Of a stretch of 5,189 nt of DNA, positions 1-5,189 are shown in pieces. The DNA is from JANLQX01 sp043775075 (GTDB lineage: Bacteria > Actinomycetota > Acidimicrobiia > Acidimicrobiales > JANYDT01): NCBI GenBank assembly GCA_043775075.1, contig JAYVSS010000190.1:1-5189 (forward strand), written 5' to 3'. The notes beneath the pieces are model-generated. The model was not told the DNA's origin, searched no databases, and saw only the letters and a list, made by a program, of their open reading frames with translations. The position numbers were made by a program, and so were the translations under genes. Each line of letters opens with the position of its first letter. Positions within the stretch are counted from its first letter, which is position 1.

Positions 1-1
1 C

Positions 2-973
2 ACCCTGACCGGACGGCACCTGGACGATCGCGCTGCGATGAAGTCGTCGGTGCGCGCACCGTCAGGCGTGCTGGAGGTGCGAGGTGCCAGCGCCCATAAC
101 CTCCAACGCGTGGACGTGGACATTCCACTCGGCGTTCTCGTGGTGGTGACCGGTGTGGCCGGGTCGGGAAAGAGCTCACTCATCCGTGGCTCGGTGTCTG
201 GGCGCAACGGTGTGGTGTCGGTTGATCAGACTGCAATTCGCGGGTCGAGGCGGAGTAACCCGGCCACCTACACCGACTTGTTGGAGCCGATCCGCAAGGC
301 GTTCGCCAAAGCCAACGGCGTGAAACCCGCCCTGTTCAGTGCCAACTCCGAAGGCGCCTGCCCGATGTGCAACGGCGCCGGAGTGATTTACACCGACCTG
401 GCGATGATGGCGAGCGTGGTGTCGATATGCGAAGAATGCGAGGGCCGACGATTTCAAGCAGCCGTGCTCGAGTACCGATTCGGCGGACGCGACATCGCCG
501 AAGTACTGGCGATGTCGGTGACCGAGGCGCAAGTGTTTTTTGGCGCCGGTGAGACGAGCACGCCTGCGGCGCATGCCATCCTCAGGCGGCTCGCCGACGT
601 TGGGCTCGGTTACATCAGCCTCGGCCAGCCACTCACCACGCTGTCCGGGGGAGAACGACAGCGGCTCAAACTGGCGACCCAGATGGCCGAAAAGGGTGAT
701 GTCTACGTGCTCGATGAACCGACGAGCGGCCTGCACCTGGCCGACGTGGAGCAACTTCTGGCCTTACTTGACCGTCTCGTGGACTCGGGGAAGTCGGTCA
801 TCGTCATCGAGCACCACCAAGGCGTTATGGCCCATGCGGACTGGATCATCGACCTCGGCCCCGGCGCCGGTCACGACGGCGGTCGCATCGTCTTCGAGGG
901 CACTCCCGCAGCACTCGTCGCCGCCCGCGCCACCCTCACCGGCAAGCACCTCGCCACCTACCTCGCCTGCTGA
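2..973 (+). CDS. UvrA-like ABC ATPase, C-terminal half (partial, 5' end outside window)
   Basis: The reading frame is open from base 2, twelve codons before the first ATG at 38, so this is the end of a longer gene and 38 is not its start. Counting from Met38, the visible part holds one complete UvrA-type ABC module: Walker A GVAGSGKS (39-46), DQ at 63-64 followed by RRSNPATYTD, a zinc finger C108-x2-C111-x19-C131-x2-C134 with the spacing of the second UvrA zinc finger, ABC signature LSGGE (202-206), Walker B VYVLDEPTSGLH (222-233) and H-loop IEHH (257-260). The module is shorter than in housekeeping UvrA: the stretch between Walker A and the DQ motif is cut to about 16 residues, and the loop inside the zinc finger reads YTDLAMMASV rather than the HFLPD type. 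That form is typical of compact actinobacterial UvrA paralogues (DrrC-like, roughly 750-800 residues), linked to DNA-intercalator tolerance or unassigned, rather than of the UvrABC repair subunit. A cytoplasmic DNA-binding ATPase is the likely product; substrate unknown. Confidence 0.93.
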   Translation, partial: TLTGRHLDDRAAMKSSVRAPSGVLEVRGASAHNLQRVDVDIPLGVLVVVTGVAGSGKSSLIRGSVSGRNGVVSVDQTAIRGSRRSNPATYTDLLEPIRKAFAKANGVKPALFSANSEGACPMCNGAGVIYTDLAMMASVVSICEECEGRRFQAAVLEYRFGGRDIAEVLAMSVTEAQVFFGAGETSTPAAHAILRRLADVGLGYISLGQPLTTLSGGERQRLKLATQMAEKGDVYVLDEPTSGLHLADVEQLLALLDRLVDSGKSVIVIEHHQGVMAHADWIIDLGPGAGHDGGRIVFEGTPAALVAARATLTGKHLATYLAC

Positions 974-1057
974 CCGCCCCGCCCAACAATCTCGTGGCTG
1001 GGCCCTAACGCAAGTGGAAAGCCAGGGATTCGGACGCAGCCCGTGTAGTTTTTGTCG
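974..1057. other. Intergenic spacer between UvrA-like gene and SARP-like regulator
   Basis: This 84-base gap holds GGGCCC at 1000-1005 and a weak inverted pair TGGCT (995-999) / AGCCA (1020-1024) with a 20-base loop and no following T-tract, so no convincing terminator is visible. There is no Shine-Dalgarno sequence ahead of the regulator. The last bases contain the -10-like hexamer listed separately. Read-through from the UvrA-like gene cannot be excluded. Confidence 0.5.
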
Positions 1058-1058
1058 A
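1046..1058 (+). promoter_or_regulatory. Candidate -10 box for a leaderless transcript of the SARP-like gene
   Basis: TAGTTT at 1046-1051 fits the actinobacterial TANNNT -10 pattern and ends six bases before the ATG at 1058, which would place transcription start at or next to the A of the start codon. No Shine-Dalgarno sequence is visible in the 20 bases upstream, in keeping with leaderless translation. No good -35 hexamer lies 16-18 bases further upstream. The arrangement matches that of the SDR gene at 4929-4941. Confidence 0.45.
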
Positions 1059-3784
1059 TGTCTGAGAGCCCAGGCAGTGCCGAACTCCGGCTCTTGGGCG
1101 TTCCCGAGTTTTGGAATGGGCGCGCCAGTATTGCCCTCATGGGGAAGCTGTACGACCTGACCGTATTGCTGGTTGCCGCCCGGCCCTCGTGGACCACCCG
1201 TTCCGAGGCGATGCAGCACTTATGGGGCGGACAGCCTCCAACCTCTGGCGCCAGCGCATTTCGCAGCTATCTGACTGAAATGCGGTCGGTGTTCGGGTCA
1301 GATGCGATCGAATCCGTTGGGGGGTCCCTGCGTCTCTCCCTGACGATCGGCACTGATGTTGAGCGACTGAGCGGGGCGCTCCATCGGGCGGAAGCACTTC
1401 TGGCTTCGGCTCCTGACGAAGCCCGAGCAATTCTGCGGCCGGTCGTCGAAGCCTTTTCCCTCGGCGTTCTCGTGGGCGTTGACCTTCCCGCCCTTCAACC
1501 GTTTCGCGCCGACATCGACCGGGTGCGTTCGGCGGCCGAGGACTTGCTGCTGCAGTCGTTTGTAGCTGTCGGAGTATCTACCGCTGATCTCGCATTGATG
1601 CGCAAACTCACCGATGACCAACCGCTCCACGAGGTTCGAACGAAATGCCTCATGACAGCACTGCTGCAACTTGGCCAACGACGAGAGGCGCTCGCCGAGT
1701 TTGCCCGCTTCGCTCGTCGCCTACGGGAGGACACGGGCCTTGTTCCGGGAGCCGAACTCCGCGCCCTTGAACAAGAAATCCTGTTAGCTGGAGCGATGAC
1801 TCCCGTCGCCAGCACGACTATTCCGGGTGTTTCGCTGAGGCGGCTGGACATCGAACGTCTGGCCGGCGAACGCGGTTGGAGAGAGTTGGGAGCGGTGGAC
1901 GTTGTGATTGCGCTGACCGGTGGAGATCAAGCAGCTGTTCATGCCCTCCTGGAACTTCGCGAAGACGATCCGTTCTTCTCCGGCGGCCCGCCCTCGCTAG
2001 AACTCTCACGTTGGGTAAGTGAACGAATCGGTAGCCCGACGGATCCAGGTTTCGCTCTGCTCCGACTCGTCGCGCTTGAACCCGACTCAATGACCCCGAG
2101 CATTCTGAGCGATGCATCTCGGATTTCTCCAGCGGATACTTCGGCCCTTATCGCCCGCTTTGTCTCGAAAGGAGTTCTCATTCGACAGCTTGATTCGTCG
2201 CTTCACTTCGCCAATGGGTTGCTGCGGCGGAGCGTATTGCATCGATCGAGCGAGGGTTCTCTTATCGATTTACGCGTGCAACTAGCTGGGCTTTCTTCGC
2301 TGCCAATGGTGAAGCGGCTGTGGCATCATGCGGCCATTGAGGGATTGTCGAACGATGTTCTTGAGCAACTTATTTCCGCTATCGGGGTTCGTTTCGAAAA
2401 AGCGAACCTCCGTCGAGCGGCATCAACGGTCGCAGAAATCTCCACCTACCTAATGACGAATGAGTCGGCTGAGCTGGACCCGGCCTTGGTGGTTCGGTTT
2501 CTCTCGGTAGCGGCCAACATGTTGGATCTTTCAGGGATTCCGGTAATGGCTCGCAAGGTCCGCAATCACGCAGTTGTAAGTTCACTGCGGCGCGATGATG
2601 CCGTGGCGGCGGCTTGCATTCTCGTGAGTCCGGCGGCGACCGGGCGGACCTATCGCGCTGATGCCGAACTCAACGCGATGATGGACCAATGCGCAGACAT
2701 GTTGCCCCCGGCGGGGCAGGAAACGCTTCTCGCTCGGCTCCTTTCTGAACGGGTTTGTCGAGAAGTCATGGAGAACGGGTTGAGCGATTCGGCGCGAGTC
2801 GCGTCGAAACGATTGAACACGATACGGGTCTCTGCTAACGATCCGGAGCTGGTGTCTTCAGTGGAGCGAGCACTCCTTCATGTCGACATCACGAGCCCAG
2901 AAAAGTTACTAGCCGACGATCGTTTCCGGTCATTGCGCAAGGCAGTATTTGCGTCGCAAAATTTCGATGCAGCCACCGATATTCTTACGATCCAGGCAAG
3001 AAGTGCGCTGGCGCGTGCAGATATTGTGGGCTGGCAGGACAGCATCGCGGAGTTTGAGACGTACTGTTTGACGATCGGGCGACCGACGGAGATCTGGACG
3101 CGAGAGCTGCTCTGGGCCACTGAGCTACAGCGTCTTGGGCAGCTCGGTGCAGCCGATGAAAAGGCACGGGAGGCCCACGTTATTGGGTCTTCATACGATT
3201 GTGCCGATTTCGATATCGCTTTTCGGGTCCATCGATTGAGCTCACATTGGCAACGCCGGAACTTCGACGGTTTCGCCGATGGCGCGAATGATGAGATGGC
3301 GCTTCTTTCCACGATGTTGGTCGACTCATCTTCTGGTTCGCCGGGTCCGACTGCTCTCGATTCCTTTGTCGGACTGATTGTCGACTCGATTCTCAAACAC
3401 CGCCCGAGCCTGGCGACGCTTCCCGCACTGGCCATAGTTACGCAGATTTGCTGGAACACCCGGAGCAGTACCCACGCGAAGTTTTTGCTCGATGCATTTG
3501 CTGAGTACGTGGCAGACATCGTTGTTGTCGGTCTAATTCCGGTCTCGTCATTCGGGCCGACGGACCGATATCGAGCCCAGTTATATGCCTTACTTGGGAG
3601 GATGAAAGAGGCTGAAAAGTCTGCCGAACGGGCAACTGCTCTCGCCCACCGGTCCGGATTCTTGGGATGGGAAGCACTCGCACTCGAAGACCAGAGCGAC
3701 ATTGAATCGCTTTCGGGGCATCGGCGAGATGCCGCCAAACTTCGGCAGACGGCGGTTGTTCGTCGATCGACGATTCGGTCGTAG
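1058..3784 (+). CDS. SARP/AfsR-type BTAD transcriptional regulator with incomplete ATPase region and TPR-like tail
   Basis: The protein has 908 residues from the ATG at 1058; a TTG at 1052 in frame would add two residues but overlaps the likely -10 spacer. Residues 9-96 form an OmpR/SARP winged helix (ELRLLGVPEFWNG, then LWGGQPP, then a recognition helix around 64-80). Residues 99-243 are a bacterial transcriptional activation domain, with the typical block around LREDTGLVPGAELRALEQEIL (222-242). In AfsR-like proteins a STAND NTPase follows. Here, after a linker of about 15 residues, the sequence enters what resembles only the end of such a module: LRRLDIERLA (260-269), ALTGGDQAAVHALLEL (285-300, like the TGGNP lid box), and a winged-helix-like part at about 331-395. 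No GxxGxGK[ST] or Walker B motif occurs anywhere. From about 400 on the protein is helical and TPR-like, clearest at 837-897; there is no C-terminal LuxR HTH. It probably acts as a cytoplasmic DNA-binding activator responding to a partner or ligand through the tail; target genes are unknown. It may autoregulate or control the divergent 4768-4940 region (inference). Confidence 0.88.
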   Translation: MSESPGSAELRLLGVPEFWNGRASIALMGKLYDLTVLLVAARPSWTTRSEAMQHLWGGQPPTSGASAFRSYLTEMRSVFGSDAIESVGGSLRLSLTIGTDVERLSGALHRAEALLASAPDEARAILRPVVEAFSLGVLVGVDLPALQPFRADIDRVRSAAEDLLLQSFVAVGVSTADLALMRKLTDDQPLHEVRTKCLMTALLQLGQRREALAEFARFARRLREDTGLVPGAELRALEQEILLAGAMTPVASTTIPGVSLRRLDIERLAGERGWRELGAVDVVIALTGGDQAAVHALLELREDDPFFSGGPPSLELSRWVSERIGSPTDPGFALLRLVALEPDSMTPSILSDASRISPADTSALIARFVSKGVLIRQLDSSLHFANGLLRRSVLHRSSEGSLIDLRVQLAGLSSLPMVKRLWHHAAIEGLSNDVLEQLISAIGVRFEKANLRRAASTVAEISTYLMTNESAELDPALVVRFLSVAANMLDLSGIPVMARKVRNHAVVSSLRRDDAVAAACILVSPAATGRTYRADAELNAMMDQCADMLPPAGQETLLARLLSERVCREVMENGLSDSARVASKRLNTIRVSANDPELVSSVERALLHVDITSPEKLLADDRFRSLRKAVFASQNFDAATDILTIQARSALARADIVGWQDSIAEFETYCLTIGRPTEIWTRELLWATELQRLGQLGAADEKAREAHVIGSSYDCADFDIAFRVHRLSSHWQRRNFDGFADGANDEMALLSTMLVDSSSGSPGPTALDSFVGLIVDSILKHRPSLATLPALAIVTQICWNTRSSTHAKFLLDAFAEYVADIVVVGLIPVSSFGPTDRYRAQLYALLGRMKEAEKSAERATALAHRSGFLGWEALALEDQSDIESLSGHRRDAAKLRQTAVVRRSTIRS
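3760..3773. repeat. 14-bp perfect palindrome at the 3' end of the regulator gene
   Basis: TCGTCGATCGACGA is identical to its reverse complement. It lies inside the last codons of the regulator, about 10 bases before the stop. It has no loop and no T-tract, so it is a poor terminator. It could be a protein-binding site or simply follow from the Arg/Ser codons there. Confidence 0.4.
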
Positions 3785-3807
3785 GACTGGAAGAACGGCA
3801 GGGTTTG
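3785..3807. other. Convergent 23-base gap without visible terminator
   Basis: The regulator (stop TAG at 3782-3784) and the minus-strand hydrolase-fold gene (stop TAA at 3808-3810) converge here. No stem-loop plus T-tract is seen on either strand, so the two transcripts probably overlap at their 3' ends or end by a factor-dependent route. Confidence 0.5.
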
Positions 3808-4767
3808 TTAGTTGGCCCAGTTGATGACGCTCGTATCGAGATGCCCAAGATCAAAGAGCGACGGCGTTCGGAGAATGTCATCGGGCGTCACCACCACCCG
3901 CTGGCGCAATGTCCGGTCCAAGAGGCTGAGAGCGAGACATGCGAGCACTTGGTTTCCGGCCGTGCCGTTGTCGTCAGTCGGCTGGAACAACGCCGCGAGG
4001 GCGTGAACTAGGCCATCGCCACGGGTGTCGATCGGCGAAGAACCATCGATTGCTCGCAGCAGGGACTGACACAGGCGCTCGGGTTCGTAGGTGCCCACTG
4101 TCCGCGCCGCTTCGTCGAATGCCCGCCATGATGCCAACCACTCGTCGAGACCGTTTCGTTCTTCGAACGGGAAGGAAAGCCCGAAGTAGGGGCTGCGAGG
4201 GCTGGTCGGGTCGACGCAATCGAAGGCAAACAGAATCGGATGGACGCAGACCCCTGCGGGGTCCGCGCTTCGCTCGGGCGATGAGGTGAGCAAGCCGGCG
4301 ATCGCTGATACGAGGCGGCCGGCGGCGGCCGACGTCGTGTTCTCCAACAGTGTGGGGAGATGGCGAACGGTGTCCTGGACGATCGTGACGAGTGCATATC
4401 GGTCGTAGCGCGGGTTCGTTGACCCGTAGTCGAGCATCCGCCTCACCACGATGTCTTCACCTCCGCCGACGCGATGTCGTCGCACGAGTAGGCGGTCAGG
4501 CCGCTCTTCGTAGTTGGCAATGTCGAAATGACGAAACCCATGGAAACTTTGGTCGGCGACAGTAAGGATTCGACGCTCGATGTCGACCGAGATGACGAGC
4601 ATTATGTGGTCATAGTCGGATCGATCCATTGACCGCAGAAACGAGGAGAGGGCCGATGACCCCCGAACCATGATGACGTCAGCGGGTCGCAATTCGGCCA
4701 AGCCGAGGAGCTGCTGACCGGTGCGATCATCATGGATGGACGTTGTAGTTCGTATCGACGTCGACAT
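3808..4767 (-). CDS. Permuted NlpC/P60 (YiiX/YebB-like) papain-fold protein with C-terminal extension
   Basis: The start is placed at 4767 (MSTSIRTTTS, 319 residues) because AGGGAG lies nine bases upstream; the frame stays open to 4890 but that part has no support. Residues 26-100 match the front of the circularly permuted NlpC/P60 fold: LRPADVIMVRG, then a helix SSFLRSMDRSD, then YDHIMLVIS with the candidate catalytic His54, then ADQSFHGFRHFDIANYEE and RLLVRRH. Residues 120-130 (RYDRYALVTIV) correspond to the usual YDY segment. The candidate nucleophile is Cys174 in GVCVHPILFAFDC, where relatives have CSEL; the Ser-Glu after Cys is missing. VTPDDILRTPSL (293-304) resembles the TP-D-L block near the end of relatives. 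Between 131 and 173 there is an extra helical insert, and 190-290 is not recognised. No signal peptide or membrane segment is seen, so it is probably cytoplasmic. Known relatives are amidases, peptidases or lipid-acting LRAT-like enzymes; the substrate here cannot be told. Confidence 0.72.
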   Translation of the reverse strand: MSTSIRTTTSIHDDRTGQQLLGLAELRPADVIMVRGSSALSSFLRSMDRSDYDHIMLVISVDIERRILTVADQSFHGFRHFDIANYEERPDRLLVRRHRVGGGEDIVVRRMLDYGSTNPRYDRYALVTIVQDTVRHLPTLLENTTSAAAGRLVSAIAGLLTSSPERSADPAGVCVHPILFAFDCVDPTSPRSPYFGLSFPFEERNGLDEWLASWRAFDEAARTVGTYEPERLCQSLLRAIDGSSPIDTRGDGLVHALAALFQPTDDNGTAGNQVLACLALSLLDRTLRQRVVVTPDDILRTPSLFDLGHLDTSVINWAN

Positions 4768-4776
4768 CTTTGCTGT

Positions 4777-4782
4777 CTCCCT
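4777..4782 (-). promoter_or_regulatory. Shine-Dalgarno site of the papain-fold gene
   Basis: Read on the minus strand this is AGGGAG, followed by nine bases and the ATG at 4767-4765. It decides the start of the gene, because the longer in-frame reading from 4890 has no comparable site close to its start. Confidence 0.65.
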
Positions 4783-4800
4783 AAGACCCTTGCCTGCCCT

Positions 4801-4829
4801 GATATCGACACGGGGGCGGTCGGCCGCAA
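4801..4829 (-). promoter_or_regulatory. Weak candidate promoter for the papain-fold gene
   Basis: On the minus strand TTGCGG (4829-4824) is followed after 17 bases by GATATC (4806-4801), 33 bases ahead of the ATG. Each hexamer matches only three of six consensus bases, so the support is the spacing and the position just downstream of the direct repeats at 4836-4863. Confidence 0.25.
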
Positions 4830-4835
4830 GAGCGC

Positions 4836-4863
4836 ATTTTGGTGAATTTGCGTTCAATTTGCG
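4836..4863. repeat. Tandem direct repeat with 11-bp period, candidate operator
   Basis: AATTTGCG occurs exactly twice, at 4845-4852 and 4856-4863, a period of 11 bp. A third imperfect copy, ATTTTGG at 4836-4842, precedes them by 10 bp (5 of 7 bases match ATTTGCG). Repeats one helical turn apart are the known layout of SARP-family binding sites (heptamers with 11-bp period). The block lies in A+T-rich DNA in the divergent intergenic region, 7 bases upstream of the candidate -35 of the papain-fold gene and about 78 bases upstream of the SDR start. Binding by the neighbouring BTAD regulator is an inference. Confidence 0.5.
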
Positions 4864-4904
4864 CGGTACGGAATGCGTTGGTCCGGGCAACGCGCACCTG
4901 GGCT

Positions 4905-4941
4905 TTGAGCCGCTAGGCAGCGTCAGCGTAGGGTCAGACGA
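4905..4941 (+). promoter_or_regulatory. Candidate promoter giving a leaderless SDR transcript
   Basis: TTGAGC (4905-4910, four of six matches to TTGACA) is followed after 18 bases by TAGGGT (4929-4934, TANNNT type), which ends six bases before the ATG at 4941. This would start transcription at or next to the start codon. The same bases include AGGG seven bases ahead of the ATG, which could instead be read as a weak Shine-Dalgarno site. Confidence 0.45.
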
Positions 4942-5189
4942 TGCACCGTGATCTCGAGGCCCTGTTCGACCTGACTGGCCGCGTGGCCATTGTCACCGGT
5001 GGGTCACGAGGACTCGGGCGAGCAATGGCCCTCGGCCTGGCCAAGGCGGGAGCGTCGGTGATCGTCGCCAGTCGGAAGAAGGATGCGTGCGATGCCGTCG
5101 TTTCTGAAATCGCCAGCTTCAGCGGCGCGGGGCGCGGGTTCGCCATAGCCGCGCGTATGCAAGAGCCCGAGAACATACGTGTACTTATT
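4941..5189 (+). CDS. Short-chain dehydrogenase/reductase, N-terminal part (cut by window end)
   Basis: From the ATG at 4941 the frame is open to the last base, giving 83 residues. After a short leader the Rossmann start GRVAIVTGGSRGLGRAMA shows the classical SDR cofactor motif TGxxxGxG at residues 19-26. The second strand, VIVASRK, ends with Arg45, which in classical SDRs favours NADP(H) over NAD(H). The NNAG motif and the Ser-Tyr-Lys catalytic residues would lie beyond the window. The Asp that often follows the third strand and contacts adenine is not evident (AIAARMQEPE). Such proteins are cytoplasmic oxidoreductases acting on alcohols, ketones or 3-oxoacyl thioesters; the substrate cannot be told from this part. 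It is divergent from the papain-fold gene and shares its 173-base upstream region. Confidence 0.92.
   Translation, partial: MHRDLEALFDLTGRVAIVTGGSRGLGRAMALGLAKAGASVIVASRKKDACDAVVSEIASFSGAGRGFAIAARMQEPENIRVLI

Noticed and set aside
176..754. Minus-strand open frame of 192 codons within the UvrA-like gene
   Set aside because: It overlaps the fully motif-supported ABC module, is His/Arg-rich and shows no domain.
995..1024. Possible terminator hairpin after the UvrA-like gene
   Set aside because: The stem is only 5 bp with a 20-base loop and is not followed by a T-tract.
540..1160. Plus-strand open frame spanning the end of the UvrA-like gene and the start of the regulator
   Set aside because: It is out of frame with both supported genes and has a Ser/Pro/Arg-rich shadow composition.
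1910..1930. ALTGGDQ in the regulator as a possible P-loop
   Set aside because: It lacks the Gly-Lys-Ser/Thr needed for Walker A and fits the lid TGG box of STAND proteins better.
2878..3738. Minus-strand open frame of 286 codons antisense to the regulator tail
   Set aside because: It lies wholly inside the convincing plus-strand regulator, is Ser/Arg/Ala-rich with no recognisable motif, and has the look of an antisense shadow.
3760..3807. Bidirectional terminator between the convergent genes
   Set aside because: The 14-bp palindrome has no loop, the nearby ACGA/TCGT pairing is only 4 bp, and no T-tract follows on either strand.
4768..4890. N-terminal extension of the papain-fold gene to the ATG at 4890
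   Set aside because: The added 41 residues resemble no part of the family, run through the direct repeats and candidate promoter, and the start at 4767 has a good Shine-Dalgarno site.

Overview
The window is high-G+C bacterial DNA with an actinobacterial look. The reasons are a compact UvrA-type ABC protein of the kind found beside actinobacterial resistance genes, a regulator with the SARP/AfsR-type N-terminal arrangement (winged helix plus BTAD), and two genes whose -10-like hexamers end six bases before the ATG, as expected for leaderless mRNAs common in Actinomycetota. An acidimicrobial or related non-Streptomyces lineage is possible, but that is a guess.

Layout: (1) Bases 2-973, plus strand, hold the C-terminal ABC half of a UvrA-like protein that starts before the window. 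(2) Bases 1058-3784, plus strand, encode a 908-residue regulator. It has a DNA-binding winged helix and BTAD, then what looks like only the rear part of a STAND/AfsR-type ATPase (TGG-box lid, winged helix), then a long helical TPR-like tail. No Walker A motif is present. (3) Bases 3808-4767, minus strand, converge on the regulator across a 23-base gap and encode a permuted NlpC/P60 (YiiX/YebB-like) papain-fold protein of 319 residues. (4) A 173-base divergent intergenic region (4768-4940) carries an exact 8-bp direct repeat with 11-bp period, plus candidate promoters for both flanking genes. (5) Bases 4941-5189, plus strand, hold the first 83 residues of a short-chain dehydrogenase/reductase cut by the window end.

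The four genes do not form an obvious single pathway. The most interesting part is the regulator with its missing ATPase core, next to a cysteine-hydrolase-fold gene of unknown role. The repeat upstream of that gene has the period typical of SARP operators. This suggests, without proving it, that the regulator controls the divergent 4768-4940 region. No RNA genes, CRISPR arrays, insertion sequences or prophage features were seen.
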